Assembly (NCBI GenBank): GCA_964539025.1
Contig: CAZIFA010000011.1
Coordinates: forward strand, 15,659-79,658
DNA length: 64,000 nt
Direction: 5' to 3'
DNA from: Micavibrio_A sp964539025
GTDB lineage: Bacteria; Pseudomonadota; Alphaproteobacteria; Micavibrionales; Micavibrionaceae
In this document: piece after piece, positions 30,663 to 39,092 of the stretch
How the letters are laid out: each line of letters starts with the position of its first letter
Numbering within the stretch: position 1 is the stretch's first letter
Notes under the pieces: generated by a model
Seen by the model: the letters and a program-made list of their open reading frames with translations, nothing else
Told to the model about the DNA's origin: nothing
The model's database searches: none
Position numbers and translations under genes: made by a program

Positions 30663-33067
30663 AGTCTGTTCCTTCCTTCAATAAACTTCGGGAGCCAGTA
30701 TTCCGGTTCGACCCCGTAATCCCCTATCAAGTCGTGCATGAATTGAACCGTTTGTGTGCGCCCGGACAGAACGGCGATAAAATCATCCATCCCTGTCAGG
30801 TCCAGCTTGGCAATCACGGAGTCAGTCCCATGTTTCAGAAGGAAACAGCGGGATTCCGGTGTGAGCTTGCGGATAATTTTCAGCTCGTGCTTTGAAACGC
30901 CAAAACCCTTGCAATAATCGTTTTCATCTGCCCGCGGATTAGGGAGGAAGATTTGCGTTGGCGATTGTTCGATAATCGCGTCCCCGACACTGCTACGCAG
31001 GGCATCCCTGACGGCTTGTGTGGCAAATCCTATGATGCCGTTCTGCTTACGAATGGTTTTCATCCAGTCCTTGATGCGGGCGGCAAAGGCCGGATCATCG
31101 AGCAGCTTCCATCCTTCATCGAGCATAATAATGACTTTTTGCCCGTCCAGAATTTCCTGAACGCGGTGAAAAACATACATGAGCCATGGCGTCCGGCTGA
31201 TGGGATCATCGAGGATAGAGGTCAGGTCGAACCCGATAATCTTGTTATCGAGGGCGAGGGTGTCCCGCTCGTTATCAAACAGCCATGCCCGCTCGCCGGC
31301 ACTGTGCCATTTTGCCATTCTTGCAGCCAAGGACGCGCCGTGACTGATTTCGTGGCCGGATAAGAGTTCTGCGAAAATCCGAAGGCGGCGATGCTCGATC
31401 GGTTCTTCAAAATTCGCATTTACCGCGTCGGCAATGATATCTGAATCCTGCGGAGTAACAGGCGTGTTGTTATCGATCGTCACGAGGAGCCTGATCCAGT
31501 CCCGCACAAAGGCTCTGTTTTCCGGTGTGTCGGGCAATTGCAGGGGATTCAGGCCTGTCGGTATCCCCTGGCGGACCGTTGTGTAGTTCCCGCCGATCGC
31601 GCGCAGATAGATTTCGGCGCCATGATCCTTATCGAAATAGACGGTTCGAGGGTTCAATCTCTGCGCTTGCGCGTTCAGGAAGGTCAAAAGGACGGTTTTC
31701 CCGTAGCCGGTAGGACCGATTACAGTGAAATTTCCTACATCGCGCTCATGAAAGTTGAACCAGTAGGGCGTGCCGGAGGTTGTTTCGAGGCGTGTTATGG
31801 CCTGTCCCCAATGATTTCCGGTGGCGCGGCCTGCAGGGAAATTGTGGAGGCTCGCAAATCCCGCAAAATTGGCGTTCGAGATCAGCGACCGGCGCGCCGT
31901 GAAGCTGAAATTCCCCGGTAGCTGCGCCCAAAAAGCGGGTTCCAGATTTATATCTTCGCGGGCGGTGACGATACCCAAGTTCACGAAAGCGCTGACGCAA
32001 TCGCTGACGACGGAATCCAACTCTGCCGAATTTTTCCCTATGGCCGTGATTGTCAGGTGATGCTCGCCAAAGGTCGAGCGGCCGGAAGCCAGATCGTCAA
32101 TCGCGTTGTCCAGATCCTCTTCCAGTGAGGTTGCGCCTTGCTCGCCCGCGATCATTTTTCTTTTCGTGTCGCGCATAGCATTGAGAGAGGCCTGCCGATC
32201 GACAAAGCCGAAAGACTGCGTCAGGATGAATTCATGGGGCAGGCGCAGCAGGCTATCCAGCATCCCCGGGCAGGTTCCATCGGCATATTCTTTCAAGGAT
32301 AGTACGGCGCCGAGTTTGACGTCGCCAGGCGCGCTTCCGCGTACCTCGAAGGCCTCTTTGCCGAATGAAATACGCTTGCAGGGTAGATAATCGGCAATCG
32401 ACATACGCGGCAGGCGAATATCGGCTTTTTCGAGGTTGACCAGATAGGACAGGAAAGAAAGATTTTCTCCCAAAATGCCCTTATCGGTCTTTTTCACACC
32501 GAGAACCCTTGGTTTGTAAGGAGCCAAAGTCGTGAGAATGTGCGCCGCGGCTTCATTCAGCGCTTTGATATCCTCAATTTCCTGATTTTCCTGCATTTTA
32601 CGATCAATGCGGGTAAAGAGCGTCCGGCTGATATCAGCCATAAGTCCGAAAGTGCCTTGCGCGGGCCTGCGAACAACCGTGATGTATTGCTCGTTAACAA
32701 ACATTCGTTTGCTGGCGAGCCGTTCCTGATAGGTGTTGTCAAGCGCGCGGCAGAAATCGTTTTCAAAAAAACCTTCCTGTTCGCTGTTTTCTTCACGCCG
32801 GATAATGTGATGATAGAGAGCGAAGCGGCTATTCGATAATCCCCGCAAAAGGGTAGCGCGGACGGTCTTTCTTTGGTTTATGTCGATTTCATCAGCGGTT
32901 TCGAAGGGGACACCTTCTATTTTGATGATCTTAAGAAGATAGCCCTCTTTGGTTTTAATGATTTCTTCGTCCACAAGCCGCGTGTAGGGAATAAACCGAC
33001 CTACGGAATCCTCCACTTTGGCTTGTCTGCCATAGATCGTATCGTCTTTTTTCGCTGCAGCGAACAT
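30659..33067 (-). CDS. virB4: VirB4-type secretion ATPase
   Basis: An 802-residue protein. The N-terminal CagE/TrbE/VirB4 domain includes SRFALYHHIIRRE and VRRPAQGTFGLMADI. Walker A is TVIGPTGYGKTVLLTFLNAQ around residue 450. Walker B is KVIIMLDEGWKLLDDPAF around residue 640, followed by GFATQAVRDALRS. Full length and motifs intact. It energises pilus subunit extraction and transfer. Confidence 0.94.
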   Translation of the reverse strand: MFAAAKKDDTIYGRQAKVEDSVGRFIPYTRLVDEEIIKTKEGYLLKIIKIEGVPFETADEIDINQRKTVRATLLRGLSNSRFALYHHIIRREENSEQEGFFENDFCRALDNTYQERLASKRMFVNEQYITVVRRPAQGTFGLMADISRTLFTRIDRKMQENQEIEDIKALNEAAAHILTTLAPYKPRVLGVKKTDKGILGENLSFLSYLVNLEKADIRLPRMSIADYLPCKRISFGKEAFEVRGSAPGDVKLGAVLSLKEYADGTCPGMLDSLLRLPHEFILTQSFGFVDRQASLNAMRDTKRKMIAGEQGATSLEEDLDNAIDDLASGRSTFGEHHLTITAIGKNSAELDSVVSDCVSAFVNLGIVTAREDINLEPAFWAQLPGNFSFTARRSLISNANFAGFASLHNFPAGRATGNHWGQAITRLETTSGTPYWFNFHERDVGNFTVIGPTGYGKTVLLTFLNAQAQRLNPRTVYFDKDHGAEIYLRAIGGNYTTVRQGIPTGLNPLQLPDTPENRAFVRDWIRLLVTIDNNTPVTPQDSDIIADAVNANFEEPIEHRRLRIFAELLSGHEISHGASLAARMAKWHSAGERAWLFDNERDTLALDNKIIGFDLTSILDDPISRTPWLMYVFHRVQEILDGQKVIIMLDEGWKLLDDPAFAARIKDWMKTIRKQNGIIGFATQAVRDALRSSVGDAIIEQSPTQIFLPNPRADENDYCKGFGVSKHELKIIRKLTPESRCFLLKHGTDSVIAKLDLTGMDDFIAVLSGRTQTVQFMHDLIGDYGVEPEYWLPKFIEGRNRL

Positions 33068-33076
33068 AATCCGTTC

Positions 33077-33382
33077 CTATGGTTTGTAACTATTACTTTT
33101 CCAAAAACTCTTGTTTCTTGTGGGCGCACATTTATTCAGTTTTGTGAGCCAGATCCGCATCCAGTGCGGGTCTTTTTCCGTTGCGATATAACCGATCGCG
33201 TGGATCGGAAGAGTGATACAGGCAAAGAAAATGATCTTTCCTGATAAGGACATGAACAAAATCATGCCTATGCCGAAGACAATAAAATTGATCCCAAAGA
33301 ATTCCATCGGCACGCCCATCGTCAAAGGGGGCCTGGTCATACCGATGAAAAGGGGATCTATCTCGATCCGCTCTTCCGCCAT
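33077..33382 (-). CDS. virB3: VirB3-type protein
   Basis: The start is set at MAEERIEIDPLFIGMTRPP, five bases after the virB2 stop, giving 101 residues; an in-frame ATG 16 codons earlier lies inside virB2 and is unlikely. The DPLF-x-G-x-TRPP motif is characteristic of VirB3. Two adjacent membrane segments follow (MEFFGINFIVFGIGMILFM, IIFFACITLPIHAIGYI). It associates with VirB4 at the inner membrane. Confidence 0.9.
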   Translation of the reverse strand: MAEERIEIDPLFIGMTRPPLTMGVPMEFFGINFIVFGIGMILFMSLSGKIIFFACITLPIHAIGYIATEKDPHWMRIWLTKLNKCAPTRNKSFWKSNSYKP

Positions 33383-33386
33383 TTCG

Positions 33387-33701
33387 TTATAGGGTGCCTG
33401 AAACGCTATCCACGATGGCCGGTGCGCCAAAGATAAGGATAATGCCGATTGCGACGGAACCTGCTACCTGCCACGACATACGGCCGGTCATGAACGCAAT
33501 CCCGCAGAGGGCCACGGCGATAATACCAATCAACCTTGCCCATGTGGTGGTCAGAAGGTTTTGCAAGGCCGTTAGAAAGTTTGTTCCTGAATCGAAAAGG
33601 GCGGTCTGCGCGTGGGATGTATCAGGATACAGCACAATCAGCGCGAAAAAAGCGACCAAAAGGCTGTTTGAAATTACATTTTGTATTCTATTGCGTGTCA
33701 T
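33387..33701 (-). CDS. virB2: VirB2-type major pilin
   Basis: The start is placed at MTRNRIQN with TTAGGAG upstream; a longer frame exists but lacks a ribosome binding site. The protein has 104 residues, a signal peptide ending DTSHA and two membrane helices (ARLIGIIAVALCGIAFM, WQVAGSVAIGIILIFGA) separated by the short positively charged turn TGRMS, as in VirB2 pilins. Confidence 0.9.
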   Translation of the reverse strand: MTRNRIQNVISNSLLVAFFALIVLYPDTSHAQTALFDSGTNFLTALQNLLTTTWARLIGIIAVALCGIAFMTGRMSWQVAGSVAIGIILIFGAPAIVDSVSGTL

Positions 33702-33842
33702 TTTTTTATCTCCTAAATCCCGTCGTTTATAATTGTTAATCATAGGTTGCATATCTGATAATGGTTCGCAAGAGGACTCGCGCAATATTTTTCTAATCTT
33801 TCAAGCTTCACTCCCCTCAGTTTATTGTATCGTTGTTCAATC

Positions 33843-34403
33843 TTACTCAAAGTTTTTTCCCATATATCTTTCGATCTTCTGGATATATTCCACGGTTTCT
33901 CTGTAGGGAGGAACACCATTGTATTTCTTAACGGCACCTTCGCCCGCGTTGTAGGCCGCAAGAACCAGCTTCACATCACCGTCGTATTTTTCAATGAGAT
34001 CGCTCAATAGATGGACGCCGCCTTTTATATTTTCTTCGGCATCAAAACTATCAGAAACCCCATAATTTACGGCTGTTTCTGGCATTAATTGCATTAAACC
34101 CTGCGCGCCTTTAGGGGATACGGCATCAGGTACATAGGAAGATTCCGTCTGAATAACAGCGTGAACGAGATCAGCATTTACCCCATATTGTGTGGAATAT
34201 TTCGATACCAAATCCTTGTAGTTCTTGGGGAAGGAAGCCTTGGTAAATCTGAAATGGCGATGCTGGCTTAAGTAGTCTGTCGCTTCAAATTTCGTGACGA
34301 TTCCATCATCAGAAAACTCCATGACCGTTGCTTTTGCATTTGTTGGAAGTGCAAGCAAAGACAGTGCGGCGGATAGAAGCACAAAATTTAGATGTATTGA
34401 CAT
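33843..34403 (-). CDS. virB1: VirB1-type lytic transglycosylase
   Basis: A 186-residue protein with signal peptide (LLSAALSLLALPTNA). The SLT domain spans residues ~65-180 with catalytic Glu in VHAVIQTESSYVPDAVS, then GAQGLMQLMPETA and LAAYNAGEGAVKKY. It opens the peptidoglycan for the channel. It is the first gene of the virB operon, about 140 bases before virB2; the operon promoter probably lies in the short gap upstream. Confidence 0.9.
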   Translation of the reverse strand: MSIHLNFVLLSAALSLLALPTNAKATVMEFSDDGIVTKFEATDYLSQHRHFRFTKASFPKNYKDLVSKYSTQYGVNADLVHAVIQTESSYVPDAVSPKGAQGLMQLMPETAVNYGVSDSFDAEENIKGGVHLLSDLIEKYDGDVKLVLAAYNAGEGAVKKYNGVPPYRETVEYIQKIERYMGKNFE

Positions 34404-34491
34404 TTCGAGTCATAGTTGCAAAAGCTAGAGGGGATTTGCAAGAAGAAACTTACAAATACTATTTTATAGCTTAAAATATGAAAGGTTTGTA

Positions 34492-34956
34492 ATGTCTATC
34501 TATTTGAGAATTTTATTGATTTCGGCGGTGGTGGTCTGTGGATTTCCTGAGAAGTCAAAAGCAGCATCAGAAGCAGAGTGCGCGATATGGCTCTGCCTGC
34601 CCGGAGGATTCCCTACGGGATGTTCAGCTGCATACAGCGCTTTCAAAAGCAGGATAAAAAAGGGACGGCCGCCACTTCCAGATCTATCGTCTTGTACGAC
34701 CGACCCTGATGGAAAGAGTTCTAATGGTAGATACGAAACGGGCTATGAGTATTTCGAGCCTTGTAAAGAGGGATATACCCTGCGTCAGACCAACTACGGA
34801 ATCGGGTCGAGCGGGGTGTGCGAACGAAAGGCTTGCGGCGGTTTTTGGAGAGAAAATTGTCAAGTTCAGGATCGTTATGAAGCGATTAGGCGCGCAAAAC
34901 CTTCCTATGTGAAGATATGGGTTGATGGCCAGTATTTAGGTCAGTTTTTCTATTAA
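34492..34956 (+). CDS. Secreted Cys-rich transfer-associated protein
   Basis: A 154-residue protein with signal peptide (ILLISAVVVCGFPEKSKA). The mature part starts with SEAECAIWLCLPGGFPTGC and SAFKSRIKKGRPPLPDLSSC, a block I associate with small periplasmic proteins encoded beside T4SS operons, then more Cys in FEPCKEGY, GVCERKACGG and NCQVQ. Nine or more Cys imply disulfides. It diverges from virB1, so the ~90-base gap carries both promoters. The exact role is unknown. Confidence 0.65.
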   Translation: MSIYLRILLISAVVVCGFPEKSKAASEAECAIWLCLPGGFPTGCSAAYSAFKSRIKKGRPPLPDLSSCTTDPDGKSSNGRYETGYEYFEPCKEGYTLRQTNYGIGSSGVCERKACGGFWRENCQVQDRYEAIRRAKPSYVKIWVDGQYLGQFFY

Positions 34957-34977
34957 AGAGTGTTTGATTAAGAGCAA

Positions 34978-35724
34978 TTATGCCACTTGGCGATTTGTCA
35001 TGTTAGGATTTAGACTGTTGCGAACAAAGTCAACACGCAGACATTCGGCACTTTGAAAACTGGATAACAAAGCTTCAGATTCAACCTTTTTTAAAACATC
35101 GAATATGTCTCTGAACCACTCGCCAGGATAAATATCTATCGCTTTAATTGTACGAAACATTAACGAAAACGCCGCAACTTCTTCTAAAATATAACTTACA
35201 GATGTTTTCATGAGGCGTTCAGATGAAAACTCTTTAGCCAAACTCCCCATATGTCTTTTAGAAAAATCCTCAGCCTTTTTATTGATCGCGTTTCTTACAT
35301 CTTCTCTATTTTCATATAGAGATTTCAAAACATCGTGTGACGCTTTAAATTCAGGATGATTTAGCCAGTCATTCCACCGCGTGACTGTCTTGTTAGGTAA
35401 TACATCTAGTGCCTCTTTGTTTTGGTAAAGCCAATAGTCGCCTTGGGCTAAAGAAATCTCATATGCTCTTTCCTGATCATAATTGCCGTGGAAAGCTATA
35501 TTGTGACGTTGCAAAGTATCTGAAATTATCAAAATGACATGGTCAAATCGCGCAGATGCCCACTCCGCTAAAGCAAAAAATTTGTTTCCATCATGTTTTG
35601 GGTTTCCAACGCTTATTTGTAAGCGGGCAGTATCGTGCATTTGCCATGCGCCCTTATCTTTTACAAAAACTTTGTAAGGGCCAGTTTGGGAAGCGTATTG
35701 AATTTGCTTTTTAGAAACGCTCAT
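34978..35724 (-). CDS. tRNA-dependent cyclodipeptide synthase
   Basis: A 248-residue protein matching the CDPS family, which makes cyclodipeptides from two aminoacyl-tRNAs. The nucleophile serine is in LQISVGNPKHDGNKF (Ser38). The ISDTLQRHN and GDYWLYQN segments follow, then RWNDWLNHPEF. The catalytic Tyr178 and Glu182 lie in SYILEEVAAF, the same numbers as in AlbC. The distal Tyr-Pro of IDIYPGEWF (199-200) points to the XYP subgroup. Full length and all catalytic residues are present, so it is probably active. No tailoring oxidase or methylase lies nearby. It overlaps the truncated gene upstream by 14 bases. Confidence 0.85.
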   Translation of the reverse strand: MSVSKKQIQYASQTGPYKVFVKDKGAWQMHDTARLQISVGNPKHDGNKFFALAEWASARFDHVILIISDTLQRHNIAFHGNYDQERAYEISLAQGDYWLYQNKEALDVLPNKTVTRWNDWLNHPEFKASHDVLKSLYENREDVRNAINKKAEDFSKRHMGSLAKEFSSERLMKTSVSYILEEVAAFSLMFRTIKAIDIYPGEWFRDIFDVLKKVESEALLSSFQSAECLRVDFVRNSLNPNMTNRQVA

Positions 35725-36036
35725 CTGCTTCGCTCTTTTCTGGTTGTTTCAGTACGTCCCACATGACATCAAAAAGGTTTGTCCATGTTTCTGCTAGGAG
35801 CGGATCTTTAAAAACGAGGGCTTTTGTGTTGGCATCGGTGCAGACAGCCACTTTTCCTCCATAAATTAAAGAAACGTAATTTTTGAATCGTTCTTTGGGC
35901 ATATAGCGATATTCTTTTAGCGGCCCCATGAGATATGTATTTCCATCTTGGACAAGCTGTCGCATGCGGATCCCAGAGTTTCTAATTTTTCGATAGCGGT
36001 CATTCACTTCGGGTGGAGACATTTTGTCGTCGGCAC
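35711..36036 (-). pseudogene. Truncated gene upstream of the CDPS (TrmB-effector-like C-terminus)
   Basis: The frame is open to the edge of the IS element and lacks its own upstream region; an internal ATG could give 103 residues. It reads NDRYRKIRNSGIRMRQL, YLMGPLKEYRYMPKERF, LIYGGKVAV and ETWTNLFDVMWDVLK. The end resembles the C-terminal effector or PLD-like domain of TrmB-type regulators (IYG-x-KVA, then F-x-x-W). The N-terminal DNA-binding part is missing and not found beyond the IS. Coupling to the CDPS gene suggests it once regulated or partnered it. Confidence 0.55.
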
Positions 36037-36113
36037 TGACCCGCCCCCTATAAATGAGTCCATGGCAGGAGTGAATCCGGCTAATGTATGGACAATCTAT
36101 AGGAGTGAGGATA

Positions 36114-36392
36114 ATGGCAAGAAAACGCTATACGGCGGAGCAAATCATCGGATATTTGCGCCAAGCGGAAGTGATGATCGGGCAAGGCAAAACGATGGAC
36201 GCAGTGCTGCGCGAGATCGGCGTGACGGGGAATACGTATTACCGCTGGCGCAAGGAATATGGTGGCATGGGTACGGATCAGGCCCGCAGGCTGAAAGAGC
36301 TTGAAAACGAGAATGCGCGCCTCAAACGGGCTGTGGCAGATCTCACTTTGGACAATCTTATCTTGAAGGAAGTATCGACGGGAAAGTTCTGA
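36114..36392 (+). CDS. IS3-family transposase OrfA
   Basis: A 92-residue protein; GTGAGG precedes the ATG. The helix-turn-helix (AEQIIGYLRQAEVMIGQGKT, TYYRWRKEYGG) and leucine-zipper-like tail (LKELENENARLKRAVADL) are typical of OrfA. The slippery heptamer GGGAAAG (36380-36386) lies in the correct phase (G GGA AAG) just before the stop, so OrfAB is made by -1 frameshifting. Confidence 0.85.
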   Translation: MARKRYTAEQIIGYLRQAEVMIGQGKTMDAVLREIGVTGNTYYRWRKEYGGMGTDQARRLKELENENARLKRAVADLTLDNLILKEVSTGKF

Positions 36393-37300
36393 CCAGCCCG
36401 CAGCGGCGGCGGGAGGCTGTCATCTATGTTCAGCAAAAACTGGGAATAGCAGAACGCAGAGCCTGTAAGGCTTTGGGCCAAAGCCGTGGAGATCAAAGGC
36501 GCCTTCCCAAGCGTGCTGACGACGAACAAGCACTTACATCCGATATAACGAAACTTGCGCTGCAATATGGGCGCTATGGCTACAAGCGGATCACGGCGCT
36601 TTTGCGCACGCAAGGCTGGGTGGTGAACCACAAGCGCGTGGAGCGTATATGGAGGCAAGAGGCGCTCAAGGTCCCGCAAAAGCACAAGAAAAAAGGACGT
36701 TTATACCTGAACGATGGCTCGTGCATCCGGCTTCGCCCTTGCTGGCCCAAGCATGTGTGGAGCTATGACTTTGTGGCCGAGCGTTTAAAGGACGGTACGA
36801 AGATCAGAACGCTCACGGTGATCGATGAATATACACGGGAGTGTCTGGCGCTGCGTACAGATTACAAGCTTGGCGCGGATGATGTGATGGCTACGCTGAC
36901 GGATCTGTTCGTCACGCGCGGCGTGCCCGATCATATACGCTCCGACAACGGATCGGAGTTCACGGCAAAATCCATCCAGCAATGGCTGGCAAAGGTGGGA
37001 GTGAAAACGCTCTACATCGAACCCGGCAGCCCGTGGGAGAATGGCTACAACGAAAGCTTCAACGGGCGGCTACGGGACGAGCTGTTGAACGGGGAGAGTT
37101 TTTATACGCTCAAAGAGGCGCAGACGATCATCGAACAATGGCGGCATCACTACAATCATATCCGCCCGCATTCGAGCCTCGGTTACAAACCGCCTGCACC
37201 GCTCACCCGTACCATGAACAAAGGCTCCTGCGCATACGCTCCGGAGCCTTTGTTCATGCCACATCATGGCCAGAAGATTCACTTAAAACACGGACTCTAA
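36383..37300 (+). CDS. IS3-family transposase OrfB (DDE, made by -1 frameshift)
   Basis: The frame is open from upstream of the slippery site and begins KVLTSPQRRREAVIYVQQ, then RRACKALGQSRG, the usual start of IS407-group OrfB. The catalytic triad is intact: D in WSYDFVAERL, D in RSDNGSEF, and E in WENGYNESFNGRLRDEL, followed by HIRPHSSLGYKPP. A free-standing ATG near 36473 would give a product lacking the N-terminal helices. Confidence 0.85.
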   Translation, partial: KVLTSPQRRREAVIYVQQKLGIAERRACKALGQSRGDQRRLPKRADDEQALTSDITKLALQYGRYGYKRITALLRTQGWVVNHKRVERIWRQEALKVPQKHKKKGRLYLNDGSCIRLRPCWPKHVWSYDFVAERLKDGTKIRTLTVIDEYTRECLALRTDYKLGADDVMATLTDLFVTRGVPDHIRSDNGSEFTAKSIQQWLAKVGVKTLYIEPGSPWENGYNESFNGRLRDELLNGESFYTLKEAQTIIEQWRHHYNHIRPHSSLGYKPPAPLTRTMNKGSCAYAPEPLFMPHHGQKIHLKHGL

Positions 37301-37317
37301 AATGGGGGTTGACCACA

Positions 37318-37731
37318 GTTCGGATTAAGTTTCCTCTGTCAGGCACCATTTCCTAATATAAAACTTTTCTCCACCCCGTCATCAGATCAGAAAACCCCTT
37401 ATGTTTCAGAAGGGTTTAGTCCCGAAACCCAAGGCGCACCAGGCGATATGCCAGGCCGTTCCTGCCCGATTTATTCTCCAGATAGGCTTTATTCTCCAAA
37501 AACCGAAGAGGCCGTATTTTAAAACGCCTTCGGTTTTTAGTCATAATTATCAATGAGTTGGTTTTATATTAGATTTATCTTGTTTGTGGAAATTATCGGT
37601 ATGCGTAGGGAAATTTAGCCTAAAACAAGGCTCCTTTTATGCCTTCGGTTCTATTTATTATCGGTTATATCTCAGTATGTCGGGCCATATTGATAGTATG
37701 AATGTCCATTACAGAAATGAAGATTGAATAT
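37318..37731. terminator. Intergenic region with a bidirectional terminator
   Basis: About 440 bases follow the IS without a convincing gene on either strand. The only clear signal is AAAAACCGAAG (37498-37508) paired with CTTCGGTTTTT (37528-37538), an 11-bp stem with A and T runs that could terminate in both directions. A weaker GCCTTCGGTT repeat lies near 37640. Confidence 0.55.
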
Positions 37732-37755
37732 TACATTATTAAGTGTAATAATGTA
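37732..37755. promoter_or_regulatory. Putative ArsR/SmtB-type operator
   Basis: A perfect inverted repeat, TACATTATT-AAGTGT-AATAATGTA, ends three bases before the start codon of the ArsR-family gene. Placement and AT-rich dyad are typical of autorepressing SmtB/ArsR operators. Confidence 0.65.
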
Positions 37756-37758
37756 TAA

Positions 37759-38130
37759 ATGACAAAAAAGCGTAAAAATGAGGTCTGCTGCCCGCCAAAA
37801 CCCAAAGTCGGTGAGCGGCCCCTCCTTTCCGCAAAACAATCGGCCCGGCTTGCGGCCATATTCAAGATTCTGGCCAACGATACCCGCCTCCGCATTCTTC
37901 ACGCTCTGACCATTGCCCAGGAACTGCCGGTGGGCGACATTGCCAAGCAGGTCGGCATGAAACCACAGGCCGTTTCAAACCAGTTGCAGCGGCTGGCCGA
38001 TCAGGGAATCGTCGGCTCCCGGCGTGAAGGACAGTCTATTCATTATCAGATTATTGATCCTTGCGTAGAAGGGTTGCTTGACCAAGGGCTATGCCTTGCC
38101 GAAGACGCGGCGGAACGGACAGGCAAATGA
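37759..38130 (+). CDS. ArsR/SmtB-family metal-responsive repressor
   Basis: A 123-residue winged-helix protein. The core is KILANDTRLRILHALTIA, then VGDIAKQVGMKPQAVSNQLQ and REGQSIHYQI. Potential ligands are CC at residues 10-11 and two Cys in DPCVEGLLDQGLCLAED near the C-terminus, reminiscent of Cd/Pb sensors such as CmtR or of As(III) sensors; the metal cannot be fixed. It is the first gene of a seven-gene operon, and its stop overlaps the next ATG. Confidence 0.8.
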   Translation: MTKKRKNEVCCPPKPKVGERPLLSAKQSARLAAIFKILANDTRLRILHALTIAQELPVGDIAKQVGMKPQAVSNQLQRLADQGIVGSRREGQSIHYQIIDPCVEGLLDQGLCLAEDAAERTGK

Positions 38131-39092
38131 AGCACAGCAGAAGGCAACGCCAGCCAGTAGGCAAAGCATGGAGCTTGGGAATCTTGGCCCTCGCGTTCAC
38201 GGCCATGCCCGCTCTGGCGGACTCAACGCAAATATCGGGCGGCACCGATTTGCGGGCATCATACAACACACAAAGCCATGACGATGATTACGCGCTTAAA
38301 GGGCTTTTCTTCAATCTCCGCCATGTAATTAGCGATGAAAGCGGCGACCGCTATATTCTGGTCGGGCAAATCGACGCCGAAGATAATTTTGAGGAAATCC
38401 GTCCCTACAACACTTACGCGCAAGTCAAAGGCCCACTCGGGAAAATCAATCTGCGTGTCGGTCATTATCTGCTGCCGTTCGGCCTGCTTTCCTATTACGA
38501 CACCGAGCGCCTTCTGATTCACGGCATCGAGGAAGAAAATCTCGGTAACCGGCTGGACTGGGGGACGCAAGTGCTTGGCTATTCCGGCCCGGTCGATTAC
38601 GCGCTCTCCGTTTCACAAGGCAGCGGCAATGAATTCCGCGACCCGGACGGCAACAAGCTTGTAACGGGGCGCATCGGCTTGCAGAGAGATTACAGCCGCT
38701 ACGGGTTTTCCGTTATGACTGGCAAGGTCGATGTCGATGATGAGGAAGACGGTACGGATCATCAGGAGCGGCGCAGAATCGCGCTTGACGGGGAATGGGA
38801 TTTAGCGCCGTGGACGCTGCGCGGCGAACTGATTGCCGGGCAGGATAGCGGCGAGGCCGTCAATGGCGGCGTGATGCTGGCGGACTATGAGCTGACGCCC
38901 AAACTCGCGCTCAATTCAAAACTTGGCTGGTGGCATGAGGAAAAAACAGAACCGGAGGTCGCTTTGGGTTTCAGCTATAGCCTACCTTATAACCTGACGC
39001 TGCGCGCCGCCGATAATTACCGTGAGCGCGACGGTGAAAACGAACATCTTTTTAGCATTCAGCTTTACTGGGAGTTTTCCAATGCGATTTAA
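38127..39092 (+). CDS. Porin-like outer-membrane beta-barrel protein
   Basis: The start is at MKHSRRQRQPVG, overlapping the regulator stop (ATGA); 321 residues. A basic N-terminus and hydrophobic core ending AMPALADS form the signal peptide. The mature protein is a series of amphipathic strands (INLRVGHYLLPFGLLSYYDT, YGFSVMTGKVDVDD, LTLRAADNYRERD) and ends in an aromatic-rich strand, FSIQLYWEF. It is probably a barrel of the phosphate-porin-like or DUF481-like kind. It presumably supplies an outer-membrane route for the operon's substrate. Confidence 0.65.
   Translation: MKHSRRQRQPVGKAWSLGILALAFTAMPALADSTQISGGTDLRASYNTQSHDDDYALKGLFFNLRHVISDESGDRYILVGQIDAEDNFEEIRPYNTYAQVKGPLGKINLRVGHYLLPFGLLSYYDTERLLIHGIEEENLGNRLDWGTQVLGYSGPVDYALSVSQGSGNEFRDPDGNKLVTGRIGLQRDYSRYGFSVMTGKVDVDDEEDGTDHQERRRIALDGEWDLAPWTLRGELIAGQDSGEAVNGGVMLADYELTPKLALNSKLGWWHEEKTEPEVALGFSYSLPYNLTLRAADNYRERDGENEHLFSIQLYWEFSNAI

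Larger units (their letters stand above)
36037..37317 (+). mobile_element. IS3-family insertion sequence (IS407-like group)
   Basis: About 1.28 kb with two transposase frames. The left end TGACCCGCCCCCTATAAATG and the right end GGACTCTAAAATGGGGGTTG...CACA are imperfect inverted repeats sharing the GAGTCC/GGACTC inner block. The TGACC-CCCCC start is typical of the IS407 group. Exact ends are uncertain, and I could not identify a target duplication, so one flank may have been deleted. It truncates the gene upstream of the CDPS. Confidence 0.8.

Noticed and set aside
37672..37902. 76-codon minus-strand frame covering the ArsR operator
   Set aside because: It overlaps the operator and the regulator gene antisense, with no ribosome binding site or family features.
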